Notes: a model not told the origin generated them from the sequence alone. A DNA stretch of 64,000 bases from Anolis sagrei (GCF_037176765.1 NC_090022.1:57677209-57741208), one strand, 5' to 3'; positions 37,883 through 62,820 are shown, counted from the first letter of the stretch. Numbers and translations are program-made.

Positions 37883-38619
37883 GGAGTGAGCGAAGAAACA
37901 ATTCCGTCGGCCTGAACCATTGTCCCGGAATCCTATTCTGAAGCGGACCAGCCGCGCCCAGGAGAGCTCCCCCTGCCGCACGAAAGTGGTACAGTCCAAG
38001 TAGAAAGGGAGCCGGGAGGGGCTCCTTCCCTCTCCCAAGCCGAGCGCGGCTTCATGGGCCGCCTCTGCGCCTTCCCAGAACGCACTGCGGCAAGAAGAGG
38101 CGGAAGGGAAGTCGTCCAAAGGCAGCACAGCGAAAGGAGGGGGAGGGGAAGGGAGCGCCGACTACACTTCCCAGAAGGCCGAGCCCCTCCCTTTGCTCTC
38201 AGTCTTCGGGACTCCATTTCCCGTCGTGCCTGGCGAAGCGAACCCTTCAGCTCTCAAGGAGCGCGCCGCCGCTTGGCTTGCCGGGAGCGGTAGTCTTCCT
38301 GCCTGCTTTGCTGGGCGAGGGCGGCGCCGCGGTGAGGATGTGGCGGGCGTGACGCGATTTGGTCCGCGTTGGAGCCGGGGCGGCTGTGACGTGGCAGAGC
38401 GAGCGAGCGGAGAGAGGAGAGCGGAGAGAGGAGACCAGCAGCCTGCCTTCCTTCCTTCCCTCCTTCCTTCCTTCCTCCTTCCCTCAGCGAAAGGCCGAGA
38501 GGAGGAAGAGGGCGACGTCGACAAGAGGAAGCAGCAGCAGCCGCAGCAGCAGGAGGAACTGAGGCCCAAGCCCGCCGCCTTCGCCTTCCCCCTCCTCCTC
38601 CTTCTGCGCCGCCGCCGCC
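37883..38619 (+). promoter_or_regulatory. ARF4: ARF4 CpG-island promoter and 5' UTR
   Basis: GC- and CpG-rich stretch directly upstream of the ARF4 ATG, continuing into the start of intron 1 (to about 38.98 kb). It has no TATA box at a fitting distance. It includes a CREB3-type site at 38387-38396 and a C/T-rich tract (38446-38485) that may belong to the 5' UTR. The exact start site cannot be read from sequence. A MITE end lies immediately upstream of the island. Confidence 0.85.
38387..38396 (+). promoter_or_regulatory. CREB3/CREB3L-type element in ARF4 promoter
   Basis: The ten bases tgacgtggca match the motif recognised by CREB3-family bZIP factors. ARF4 is the known target of CREB3 in the mammalian Golgi stress response. 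The site lies 224-233 bases before the ATG, so it is well placed near the likely start of transcription. Function here is inferred. Confidence 0.6.
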
Positions 38620-51519
<12,900 letters not shown>

Positions 51520-52675
51520 CTGAAACTGGATGACTTTCACACCAGGGACATGTTTGATATAAGTGGTCTAGGCTTGTTACATCAAAATTAGTTTGCATCT
51601 TGGTTACTATACAGTATCTGGAACTGGTTTGGGCAGGATATTACAGCATTTTGACTTATTTTGTTGCCAATTATTGTTCACCAAGCTACATGTTGCCAAG
51701 GTAACAATAAGCTTGGGTTAAAAAAAACTCCTTAATTTGGAAAAAAGTGTATCTTCTGATTTTTACTTTTACCGTTAGCCTAAATGCCTGAATATAGTTG
51801 TGACTTTGGAAATCTGTTCGAATGCTTCTTGAGCCCCAATTAAATTAAGTATGTTTTAAAAGATTTTCCCCTGTCTTTAAGTTACTGATATTATTTCATT
51901 CCTTGAGACACTCTGCTGATTTAATCTAGCATTCCATTCATATTTATTTCTCTTATTAAAAAAAAACCCTTCCTAATATTCTTTGTTGGGAAAATGCTCT
52001 AAAACACTATTCAGATCTTCTGCACTGAGGAACATTTTATTAACCCCTTGGGTTCTTCTGACCCACTTTTGCCTTGTGTCAGCTGAATCTGGTTGGTAAA
52101 ATATTTCTGTGCTGAATGAAACAAGCTCCTTGAGATTTTTTAATATTCAGCAGATTGTCTTTCTTTATATTGTATTTTTTGTTGCATGTTGCTTTTTGGT
52201 ATCGGCCTGTTTTACCCAGTGTATAGTAGTTCTGCTAAAGTTTAACTGTTTATCGGTGAACATATCTTCATGAAGACAGATTTTGGAAATTCTTCAGACT
52301 CAATGGATTAATTTCTTCATAACCTATTCAGATTTATTCCTAATAAAATGATACAGATGTATAGCTTTGTGTATGCTCCTTGAATTTTAAGTTTGTGGAA
52401 CTGATAATATGAATGTGTGACAGATTCTTTTTCAATAAACAGGAGTTTTTTTCTGTACCTTGGGACACACAGATCTGAATAGCCTCTGAATTGTTTTCAA
52501 TTTGGCAAAAAATCAAGATGGGCAGTTAAACTTGTGTACAGTGTAACTGGTTTATCATCAAGACTAAAATCCTGTAAAAGTGTTCTGAAGCTGTAAATCT
52601 AAATCCCTTGAAGATGTCCAGATTTGAGAGTACTAACAGTTTAAAATTGTAATAAAGTACAAACTGCCCAAATAA
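51520..52675 (+). other. ARF4: ARF4 3' untranslated region
   Basis: Non-coding tail after the ARF4 stop. Three AATAAA signals are visible at 52342, 52434 and 52651; the last is followed about 20 bases later by a T/G-rich stretch, so it is the likely distal cleavage site. The stretch is largely free of interspersed repeats, unlike its flanks, which fits exon constraint. Transcript ends are inferred, not seen. Confidence 0.75.
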
Positions 52676-54825
52676 TGTGTGTTTCATTCTTAATGGAACA
52701 GAATATGTGTACGTGCTAGTTTTCCTGTTTTACCTGTGTGTTTTCTATATTATACACCATTTAATTTAGTATGGCTTTGGTTGGAAAAGCCCTTCTTCAC
52801 TCATATAAACCATGTCCTAAAATCTGTTTCCTGACTGTACAGTACTTCAAACTCATTTACCTTGTTATCTTTGGAAATACTGTGCTTGAAGCTTCCTATG
52901 TGAAATCTACTGAACTAATTTCAAGTTAGACATAGAATTTTCTGGATACTTATTTTCTTTTGAAAGAACATATGAACTCACAACAAAGGCTTTCACAATC
53001 CTTTTATTTCCTGATTGAATGTTTGTATATTTGTAGATTTAAAATTGTATTGAAATGCTTTTAATATAAGCTAGTTTGAGTCTACTTGTAGAGAGAAAAA
53101 GTTGGGTATAAATCTATTATTATTGTTGTTGTTGTTGTGGTGGTGGTGGTGGTGGTGGTGGTGGTAATCTTCTCTGAGATATTAGTTTGGGGAACTAGCA
53201 TGGTATTAATGTGAGGAAACAACATTTTACAAGATAGGTTCCGTTGCTTTCCACATTTTTTAGATATTTGATTGATAGTTACAGTCGTGCTTTTAAACGA
53301 AAGATGGCATGGCATCATGATTAATATAGTTTGATTTGTGCAATTTCAGTCACTTTGAACATGCTGTCTTCTGAAGGATGGTGAATCATTTCTGTTAATC
53401 TGTTATCTCTTGAGCTTTAAAAACTGCTTCTTTGAGTTGATGCTCCCATCAAGTACAAAATGTGTAGCAGATGCTGTGTCCGCTACACTACTGAAGACTT
53501 TGCAGAGTTCTCTTTCATTTTTCCTGTCTTCTTTTTCCCTTTGTTTTAGAGTTTGTTCTGCTCTGCATTATAAATGTTGTGCATTTGAGTATCCAGTTTC
53601 ATTGAATGATGACAATGTTGGCAAAAATTAACCCATTGAGCCTTTGAAGTTACCTACTGTTTTAAATATGAGAGCTGAAAAGTCAGTAATCTGCAAACAA
53701 TACATTTTCACAAGTTCTGTTTACACTGCTGGGCACTATCAAAAGCCAGACTCAATTCTTTACAAACATTTGCAGATTGCGTTTCCTTATTTAGGAAGAA
53801 ATCATGCTCAAACATACCTTATTTACTCAAATCTAACACTCGCCTGTTTGGGCTAAATTGCCTTGCCAAAATCAGGGTGCGCATTAGATCTGCATCATGC
53901 GATCTTAGTTCTTAGCCAAAGCAAAATGGGAAGCTGCTTAAGAAGTATGTGGAGTTTTTATTTGAGGGACCCTCATCTCTAATGGAACAGTCATGGCTTA
54001 ATGCTATTCCATCATGAGATGTGTAGTCTGGTGAACCATCAGCATTTTCTGGCAGAGAAGGTTCCTGACCTTGTAAAACTACAGCCCCCATGACTCCATA
54101 GCATTGCATCAAGGCAATTAAAGTGGATTCATTTTACAGAATAGATGTACCTCATTTTTTTTTGGTTTTTTTCCCCTTATGGTTGTAAGTATTGGTGCTC
54201 TAACACTTCTGTTTTTAAATAAGGAATTCTGAGCAGGCAGCAACTGCAATGTGCACCTTTTGGGGCCAAATTACAAAGAGTGCACTTTTTGCTGCTGCAC
54301 ATCATTTAACAGCAAAGACTTTTTTGGTTTTACGGTTTTGAAAATTGAAGTGCACATCAGATTCGATGGTGCATTAGACTCTAGTAAATATGGTAGCAAC
54401 GACTTATTTAAGCACAATGCATTTGGTTTGCATGGACAAGGCTCTTCACTTCCACCACCCCCGCAAATCACTGGAGAATAGAAACTGCCATATAATGCTT
54501 GAATGCTAAATTAATATGGATAGTTTCACGAGGAAGGAGTATATTTGACAGCTTGTCAAGGAATACCTTCTTGCCAAGAGACAATATTAACACATTGGCA
54601 GCATACACTTTCTGCCAAGACTCAAGTTGTCAAATTCATTCAAGTTATTCCATTCAAAAATAAATTTAGTTTAAGAAAAACATGTCTAATCAGCATTTTA
54701 AAACAACCTGAAAAGGAAACTATAATTCAACTTTTTAAAAGAACATTAATTGTTGATAGTTTTAAAAAATCAAAATACAAAAATGTAACCTTGGCTAAGA
54801 GTGTTGCAGTTATGAGATTGAGCGT
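52676..54825. other. Intergenic after ARF4, no gene seen
   Basis: A LINE tail with (ATT)(GTT)(GGT)n repeat at about 53095-53166; otherwise unassigned. No sign of PDE12, which lies next to ARF4 in mammals. Confidence 0.45.
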
Positions 54826-55362
54826 GGGCAAACGTGGGCCCTCCAGGTGTTTTGAACTTCAACTCCCACAATTCCTAACAGTCTACTGGCTGTTAGGAAT
54901 TGTAGGAGTTGAAGTCCAAAACACCTGGAGAGCCCACATTTGCCTATAACTGTATGAGACGCATTTGGTCTGTCCCAAACAACATGAGAATGTATTGTTG
55001 AAGGCTTTCATGGCTGGAATCACTGGGTTGCTGTAGGTTTTTTGGGCTATATGGCCATGTTCTAGAAGCATTCTCTTCTGACGTTTCACCTGCATCTATC
55101 TGCCATACCAGAGGTTGTGAGGTCTGAGAATGACTTTGTACACAGTGCAGAAGGACCAGGAAAGTAAAGTGAGGGTTGAGACAAGTGGAAGGGAAACCCA
55201 GGCATATAGGGCCCTTCCATACAGCTATATAACCCAGAATATCAAGGCAGAAAATCTCACAATATCTGCTTTGAATTGGGTTATCTGAATCCACACTGAT
55301 GTATCCCAGCTCAGAGCAGAAAATGTCAGATTTTATTCAGCTGTGTGGAAGGGGCCATAGTT
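54826..55362. mobile_element. Cluster: hAT MITE, PLE end, ggcccttccacac MITE
   Basis: Hairpin MITE 54826-54953 (gtgggcaaacgtgggccctc mirrored), PLE end 54990-55130 (tgaaggctttcatggctgga), MITE 55206-55362 (gggcccttccatacag ... gtgtggaaggggcc). Confidence 0.7.
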
Positions 55363-55639
55363 AGTCCTTTCTCAGTTGACTCTGCAGCTTTGTAACTATG
55401 TTACAGTAGCTTTTGCGTCGTCACAGGTGGAAAAGCAGAGGAGTCTGGAGCAGCATCCTTCAGCTTCAAGAACCAAGGACAATGTGGCTGTTGGTGTGAA
55501 GGCCTGAGTGCTCCACTGCCCATGAAACAGCCCTGACTTGTTTTTCTCCTGCACTCAAAACCCAGCTCAAAAGGACATCATTTTGGCACAGTTGAAAAGG
55601 CCCAGGCAGCTGTGAGGAAGGCTTTGAACAACATCTCAA

Positions 55640-57870
55640 GTTAAGACTTCCTCCACTGCGATGAAGAGGAGCAACTCTATTCGGTCACAAGGAGCATGTT
55701 TTGAAGGGGATAATTATCATTGTGTGTATGTTGAAGAATTGTTTCTACATCATTATCAAGTTTTTTGGGCCAGATCATGCCTGTGGTGCCAACCAAGCTG
55801 GGAAGAGGCAGCCCTCTTGACCCAAGCCACCTTCCACAGTTGATGAGGAAAAGTCTCACAACACTTCTAATTAGAACAGGGCAAACATGGTATGATTTCA
55901 GTAAGGCCTCCGACAAAATACCCCATGGCCTTCTTGCAAGCAAACTAGTCAAATGCGGGCCAGGCAATATTACCATTAGGTGGATCTATAATTGGTTAAG
56001 TGACTGAACCCAAAGGGTGCTCACCAATGCTTCCTCTTCGTCTTGGAAAGAAGCAATTAGTGGGGTGTCATAGGGTTCAGTCCTGTTAGACATCTTTATC
56101 AATGATTTGGATCAAGGTTTAGAGGCCATGTTGATCAAGTTTGCAGATGACAGCAAATTAGGAGGGATAGCTGATACTCCAGAGGACACAAAATGATCTT
56201 TACAGATTAGAGAGATGGGGCAAAACAACAAATGAAGTTCAACAGTGACAAATGCAACATACTCCACTTAGGCAGAAAAAAATTAAATACAGAGATACAG
56301 AATGGGGGATGCCTGACTCAACAGCAGTACGTGTGAAAAAGATCTTTGAGTCCTCATGGACATGTTGAACATGAGCCAACAATGTCATGCGGTGGCAAAA
56401 AAGCCAATGGGATTTTGGCCTGCCTCAATAGGTGTCGTGTCTAGAACAGTGGTTCTCAACCTGTGGGTCCCCAGATGTTTTGGCCTTGAACTCCCATCCA
56501 GCCTCTGTTTAAAAGCCTCCAAAGAAGGAGCCTCCACCACACTCTGGGGCAGAGAGTTCCACTGCTGAACAGCTCTCACAGTCAGGAAGTTCTTCCTAAT
56601 GTTCAGATGGAATCTCTATTCTTGTTTTCAAGCCACTGCTCCATTGCGTCCTACTCTCCAGGGCAGCAGAAAACAAGCTTGCTCCCTCCTCCCTATGACT
56701 TCCTCTCCTATATTTATACATGGCTATCATGTCTCCTCTCAGCCTTCTCTTCTTCAGGCTAAACATGCTCAGCTGTTTAAGCCGCTCCTCATAGGACTTG
56801 TTCTCCAGTCCCTTGATCATTTTAGTCTAGATCCAAAAAAGTCATTATACCTTTCTATTCTGCCTTGATCAGACCACACCTAGAATACTATGTCAATTCT
56901 GGGCACTGCAATTCAAGGTGGAAGTTGTCCAGAGAAGGGCAACTAAAAGGATCAAAGGTCTGGAGACCATGCCCTGTGAGAAGCATCTTAAAAAGTTGGA
57001 TATGTTAAGCCTGCAGAAGAGAAAGTTGTGAGGAGACATGATGGCCATGTATAAATATGAACCGGGATTGTGGCGCAGCTGGCTGGGTGTCAGTTGCATT
57101 AAGATCATTACTGACTGAAAGGTCAAGAGTTCGAAGCCAGCCAGGTCGGAGTGAGCTTCCGGCCAATTTGTGCAGCTTGTTGTCAACCTTTGCAACCCGA
57201 AAGACAGTTGCATCTGCCAAGTAGGAAATTTAGGTACCGCCTGTATGTGGGGAGGCTAATTTAACAAATTTACAAGGCCATAAAAAATCTCCCAACAAAA
57301 GCATGCGGGGAATGCGGAAAGTACTTCATCAGTGTCGCAGATGGACGGTGATGCAACAGCTCCCTTAGTGGCCAAAAAAACTGGAATGTTAAATAGCCTC
57401 TGTGTGTCTGTCTATATATGTTGTGTCTATGGCACTGAATGTTTGCCATGTATGTGTACATTGTAATCCGCCCTGAGTCCCCTGCGGGGTGAGAAGGGCG
57501 GAATATAAATACTGTAAATAAATAAATAAACTGTAAATATAAATATCTGAAAGGATGCCATAAGAAAGAAGGATCAAGCTTGTTTTCTGCTGCCCTAGAG
57601 ACTAGGACTAGAAGGAGTCAGTTCAAGTGACAGGAGAGGAGATTCCACCTGAGCATTAGGAATAACTTCTTGACTTTAAGAGCTGTTCAGCAGTGGAACT
57701 CTCTGCCTCAGAGTGTGGTGGAAGCCCCTTCCTTGGAAGCTTTTAAACAGAGGCTGGATGGCCATCTGCTGGGTCTGCTTTGATTGTGCTTTTCCTGTCT
57801 GGCAGGGGGTTGGAGTAGATGGCCCATGTGGTCTCTTCCAACTCTATGATTCTTGCCCATGCCTGATCTA
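55640..57870 (+). mobile_element. CR1 LINE with nested insertions
   Basis: Plus-strand CR1 at 55860-56450 (LVKCGPGNITIRWIYNWLSD), 56823-57055 and 57536-57870 (ending ccaactctatgattct). Between these lie a minus-strand CR1 piece (56490-56822, IKGLENKSYEERLKQLSMFS) and a SINE (57061-57535). The frame is broken several times. Confidence 0.7.
57061..57535 (+). mobile_element. tRNA-derived SINE, family C
   Basis: Head ccgggattgtggcgcagctg, B-box-like gagttcgaagcc, tail taatccgccctgagtcccct then (aaat)n. Confidence 0.75.
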
Positions 57871-57959
57871 ACAACTCATACGTTCACACAGGAATTACCA
57901 AAGGGCCACGAAGTAGACTCCATACACCTGGACAGGCATCCTTGTGGAGCAGGAAGGGA

Positions 57960-58270
57960 AATTTGAGGCGAGAGCAATAGCAGGGCGCCTAACACTCCTT
58001 TGGAGAGACCGCGGAGGCAGTCGGGAGGGCAAGAAGGGGGAGGAGCCGCCTCGCGCTTGGTCCGGCCCAAAGCAAGGCTGAAGGACGCCCAGGTTGCTCT
58101 GCGCAGGCGCAGAGCTGAAGCGCGTCCGGCCAGCGCATGAGCGGAGGGTAGTCCTGAATTAACCGGGCCACTTCCGGATCTCTTCAGGGGCGGATGAGGA
58201 GGTTGCTGCCTTGGTTGAAGTTCAAAGGAGTCCTTTCCCAGAGCGAGCGGGGAATGATTTATGAGGAAGG
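57960..58270. promoter_or_regulatory. Orphan CpG-island promoter
   Basis: Isolated GC/CpG-rich stretch between ARF4 and DENND6A. It carries an NRF1-type palindrome (tgcgcaggcgca, 58100-58111) and an ETS site (ccacttccgg, 58168-58177), the usual make-up of housekeeping promoters. No recognisable first exon was found on either strand. It could serve the antisense exon at 45.1-45.5 kb, a non-coding RNA, or a gene remnant. Proteins considered and not seen: PDE12 and SLMAP. Confidence 0.6.
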
Positions 58271-58363
58271 CGGGAAAAATAATGCTCTGCCCCATAGCCT
58301 GCAATAGGAAACAGATAATTATTATCGATCCCTAATTGTGCATGGGGCCTACATACCTTAAAG

Positions 58364-58497
58364 CAGGCCTGGGCAAACTTCGGCCCTCCAGGTATTTTGG
58401 ACTTCAACACCCACAATTCCTAACAGCCAGTAGGCTGTTAGGAATTGTGGGAGTTGAAGTCCAAAATACCTGGAGGGCCGAAGTTTGCCCAGGCCTG
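58364..58497. mobile_element. Palindromic hAT MITE, young
   Basis: Arms caggcctgggcaaacttcgg / ccgaagtttgcccaggcctg almost perfect over the whole length; target duplication ccttaaag / ccttaaaa. Confidence 0.9.
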
Positions 58498-59454
58498 CCT
58501 TAAAACCACTTGACCATGGAAACTTACCACTGGAATGGTGTGACCTTGATTGTGGATAATGGGGTTTTATAGCTGTAAGTGGTAGTTTATGTTTTAATTG
58601 CTTTTAACCTCGTTTAGACTTGTAACTGAGTGTTTCTCTAATGGTTGAATTGTTTAAGGCATTGAATTATTGCCTCAGCTGTAAGCCACCTTGAGTTGAG
58701 AAAGGCAGGATATAAATATAGTAAATATAGGAAATAAATAATATAAATAATAAATAAACAAACTGTGGGGTCAGCCCTGGTTAGTACCTGGATGGGAGGC
58801 CACCAACCTGTGCTGTACCCTGTGCTGTATGTTATATTTCAGAGGGGCAAACCCACTTTGACTATTCTTGCCCCTGCAACACTAGTCAAAAAGCAACTCG
58901 AAAGCACATATATACCCCGAGGAAGGGGGGAAGTTTGTTTTCTGCTTCTTTGGACGCAGTAATGGATTCGAAAGGCAGGGAAGGAGGTTCAACCTAAAGA
59001 ATGCCATCCATCCATCTTGCCCATGGTCGGCCCCTCTTCCTTTTCCCTTCCATTTTCCCCAGCATCATTGTCTTCTCTAAGCTTTCCTGTCTCCTCATGA
59101 TGTGGTCAAAATACATACTTCATATTTGCCTCTAATATCCTTCCCTCCAGTGAGCAGTCGGGCTTTATTTCCTGAAGTGTGGACTGATTGAATCTTTCTG
59201 TGGTCCAAGGCACTCTCAGAATTTTCCTCCAACACCACAGTTCAAAAGCATCTATCTTCCTTCGCTCGGTCTTTCTTATGGTCCACCTCTCACATCCATA
59301 GGTTACTAAGGGGAATACCATTTCTTTAACTTTAACCATTGCAGTGCCTTATCCTATAGCAATTCTCAGATAATACAAAATCTATCGACAATAGATTTAA
59401 TACATAGGTTGTTTTTGTTTGATGTTGTTTCATTTTCTTCCATTAGTAATTTTA

Positions 59455-59606
59455 ATTGACACCTACTGGGTGACCATGGGCAAGCTGTGCTCTCTCAGCC
59501 TCAGAGGAAGGCAAAGACAGCCCTCTTCCGAACAAATCTAGCATAGAAAACCCAGGAATGCGGTTGCTGTAGGAAATGACTTGAAAGCACACAGCAACAA
59601 TAAGAA
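59455..59606 (+). mobile_element. MIR-like SINE 3' half, shared by both duplication copies
   Basis: cactgggtgaccatgggc-type body and end gaaatgacttgaaagcacac. The same tail opens the left block at 12494. Confidence 0.7.
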
Positions 59607-60226
59607 CAGAAAGGAGGAAACCATTAAAATCAACAAAATCTGGCTACCACTAGTTAAAAAACTCTAAAATCAGGACAGTAAGTAAAGAACAACATTAAAA
59701 AAACGGGAATTCCAAACAAGAAACAATCAGGGGCAGCTAATTGCCTCCCAAAAAAGGATTCTCCCCAGGCTGGAAGCAGCCAAGCCTTGAAGCTGCAAGG
59801 CTATTTAGTGCTAATCAAGGTGATCAGTTACAACATTCACACTTGACTCAAGCAGATAAGAATTCTTTCTCCCACTCTGGACATTCCACAGATATATAAA
59901 CCTCACTTGCCTAGTTTCTAACAGATCTCAAAACCTCTGATGATGCCTGACATAGATTTGGGTGAAATGTCAGGAGAGAATGCTTCTGGAACATGGCCAT
60001 ACAGCCCGGAAAACTCACAGGTGTCCAACTGAAACATTCACACCTACCTCAAACAGACAAGAGTTCTTTCTCCCACCCTGGACATTCCACAGATATATAA
60101 ACCTCACTTGTCTGGTTTCCAACAAGCCTTACAACTTCTGAGGATGCCTGCCATAGATGTGGGTGAAATGTCAAAAGAGAATGCTTCTGGAACATGGTCA
60201 GACAGTCTGAAAAACTCACAGCAACC
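59607..60226. mobile_element. Penelope-like element with tandem terminal repeats
   Basis: Two direct copies of the PLE terminal segment (about 59820-60018 and 60020-60226; cattccacagatatataaac in each), a layout known for PLEs. Flanked by caataagaa on both sides. Confidence 0.75.
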
Positions 60227-60650
60227 CAATAAGAATTTGAATGTAAAATTGGCTGGAATGTACATTTTGATAATATGCCTCACTTCTCTCCTTATGTCAA
60301 TTAATGACATTCCAGATTAAAAGGCATTATATAAGCCTCATGCATTAAACTGGCTGTAGAACACATTGTATAAAACTAAATTGCAGGGTGTGCTCCCTGC
60401 AAATAACATCTCGAAGACACCCATAATGAAATCCAAATCTCATAATCTAATTACTTTTTATCCAGTTAATGAACATGAGAATGTAATAAATATTTATAGA
60501 ATGCTTGAGGTTGCCAATAGCTTAATCCCACAAGCGGGAGAAAAGGAAACTGCTGTGAGGCAGATCATCACATATGAGCAGTTTCCTGCATTTGGATGTG
60601 TATTTTTGGTTCATGGGAAATGGGTCGGCTACTGACATGTAAATATAACC
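60227..60650 (+). repeat. Right copy of the duplicated upstream block
   Basis: Partner of 12494-12957, about 2.4 kb upstream of the DENND6A promoter. The 11-bp stem recurs at 60544-60554 and 60577-60587, while the loop between has changed. Its left end (59572-59606, the SINE tail) has been split off by a PLE at 59607-60226, flanked by the 9-base duplication caataagaa. Confidence 0.8.
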
Positions 60651-60751
60651 CTTCCCCAAAACATAAGCAACAAGCAACAGCATCAAATTACATTAACAAA
60701 AAAGAAAACAAAACCATATGAATGCAGTAACAAAATAACATACAATAACAC

Positions 60752-61484
60752 TAGGTTCTTGTGGGGTTTTTTCGGGCTATATGGCCATGTTCTAGAGGCA
60801 TTTTTCCTGACGTTTCGCCTGCATCTATGGCAAGCATCCTCAGAGGTAGTGAGGTCTGTTGGAAATAGGAAAATGGGTTTATATATCTGTGGAATGACTG
60901 GGGTGGGGCACAGAGCTCTTCTCTGCTGAAGCTAGGTGTGAATGTTTCAGCTGACCACCTTCATTAGCATTTGAAGACCTGGCTGAGCCTGAGAAAATGC
61001 TTTGTTGAGAGGTGTTAAGATGTGCCTGGTTGTTTCCTCTATGCTGTTTTGCTGTTGTAATTTTAGAGTTTTTTTAATACTGGTAGCCAGATTTTGTCCA
61101 TTTTCATGGTCTCCTCCTTTCTGTTGAAATTGTCCACATGCTTGTGGATTTCAATGGCTTCTCTGTGTAGTCTGACATGGTGGTTGTTGGAGTGGTCCAG
61201 CATTTCTGTGTTGGACTTCAATGACTTCAATGCTAATGAAGGTGGTCAGTTGAAACATTCACACCTAGCTTCAGCAGAGAAGAGCTCTGTGCCCCACCCC
61301 AGTCATTCCACAGATATATAAACCCATTTTCCTATTTCCAACAGACCTCACTACCTCTGAGGATGCTTGTCATAGATGCAGGCGAAACATCAGGAAAAAT
61401 GCCTCTAGAACATGGCCATATAGCCCGAAAAAACCCCACAAGAACCTAGTGATTCCAGCCATGAAAGCCTTCGACAATACATTG
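60752..61484. mobile_element. Penelope-like element with inverted arms
   Basis: Exact 12-base target duplication atacaataacac (60740-60751 and 61485-61496). Arms 60752-60968 and 61234-61447 mirror one another with only a few differences. The centre holds a reversed piece of the PLE nuclease region. Confidence 0.85.
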
Positions 61485-61496
61485 ATACAATAACAC

Positions 61497-61953
61497 AATT
61501 GCAATGACAATGAGTGGGCCACATGTACAAAATAAAATGTTAAAAACACGAATGAGATAAGAAAAGGAGCAAGTTATTTGCAAGGAGCACATAAAGAAAC
61601 ACAGGGTTGTGAAACTAAACTTCCCTAAACACCTTGTAGCACTATGCATCCTATAGCATTGAGCCAGGGCAGTTAGTGGTATCATGCTGCATTATCATGC
61701 ACAGATGCATCCCAGGAGAGCAGGATCCAAATCCTTGCACAGGCTGGATCTACGGTATATGCCACAGAAAATCCAGATTATCATCTTTGAGCTGGATTAT
61801 ATGGTAGTGTGAACTCATATAATCCAGTTCAAAGAAGTTAATGTGGAATTTCTGCTGTGATAATCTGGATTATATTGCAGGGTAGATCAAGCCTAAATCA
61901 TGGAAGCCCTTCGGATGACATGGGACAAATCGTACTTTAAAAAAAAATCCCCC
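61497..61953. other. Spacer with a MITE in the right duplication copy
   Basis: Mostly unassigned; a diverged MITE at about 61740-61905 (aaaatccagattatc / gataatctggattata). Confidence 0.5.
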
Positions 61954-61995
61954 AATTCTTCCCTCCTCAGCATCTTCTAATAGCAAAACATACAG
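61954..61995 (+). repeat. Second collinear block, right copy
   Basis: Partner of 16994-17044, followed in this copy by a PLE instead of a Tigger-like fragment. Confidence 0.5.
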
Positions 61996-62021
61996 AAGGG
62001 CTTCGGTAGCCATGGGGGTTT

Positions 62022-62820
62022 GATGTGTTATCGAAGGCTTTCATGGCCAGAATCACTGGGTTGCTATGAGTTTTCTGGTGTGTATGCGCCATGTTCCAGA
62101 AGCATTGCCTCCTGACATTTCACCCACACCTGATTTCTCACCTCTGCAGGAGTCTACCGTGTACCATGCAGCTGTGGACAAGTCTACACAGGGACCACCA
62201 AACGCAGCGCCCAGACATGCATCAAGGAACATGAAAGGCACTGCAGACTACTTCAACCAGAGAAATCAGCCATAGCAGAGCACCTGATGAACCAACCTGG
62301 ACACAGCATTTTATTTGAGAACACAGAAGTGCTGGACCACTCTCACAACCACCATGTCAGACTACACAGAGAAGCCACTGAAATCCACAAGCATGTGGAC
62401 AATTTCAACAGAAAGGAAGAAACCATGAAAATGAACAAAATCTGGCTACCAGTATTAAAAAACTCAAAAATTACAACAGCAAAACAACAGAGGGGAAACA
62501 AACAGGCACATAAAATCATTCTCAACAAAAGATTCCTCCCAGGCACTTCCAAGCCATTGAATGCTAATCAAGGTGATCAGCTGAAACATTCACAGCTAGC
62601 CCCAGCAGACAAAAGTCCTTTGTCTCACCCTGGTCATTCCACAGATATATAAACCCATTTTTCCTACTTCCAACAGACCTCACTACCTCTGAGGATGCTT
62701 GCCATAGATGCAGGCGAAACGTCAGGAGAAAAATTGCCTCCAGAACATGGCCATATAGCCCGGAAAAACCTACAACAACCCAGTGATTCCAGCCATGAAA
62801 GCCTTTGACAATACATTGAA
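62022..62820 (+). mobile_element. Penelope-like element keeping the nuclease region
   Basis: Outer ends tatcgaaggctttcatggcc / gccatgaaagcctttgacaa; the coding part is at 62149-62652. Confidence 0.8.
62149..62652 (+). CDS. PLE GIY-YIG endonuclease domain fragment
   Basis: A reading frame of 168 codons inside the PLE. GVYRVPCSCGQVYTGTTKRS shows the GIY and YIG elements as GVY and YTG plus the CSCG finger typical of PLEs; then EHERHC and AIAEHLMNQPGHS, and HHVRLHREATEIHKHVDNFN. It is the C-terminal nuclease of a PLE polyprotein; the reverse transcriptase part is missing. Not a host gene. Confidence 0.75.
   Translation, partial: GVYRVPCSCGQVYTGTTKRSAQTCIKEHERHCRLLQPEKSAIAEHLMNQPGHSILFENTEVLDHSHNHHVRLHREATEIHKHVDNFNRKEETMKMNKIWLPVLKNSKITTAKQQRGNKQAHKIILNKRFLPGTSKPLNANQGDQLKHSQLAPADKSPLSHPGHSTDI

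Noticed and set aside
57876-58304. 142-codon minus-strand ORF in the orphan CpG island
   Set aside because: No recognisable motif; partly over the promoter motifs. PDE12 was considered, but none of its conserved nuclease motifs is seen.
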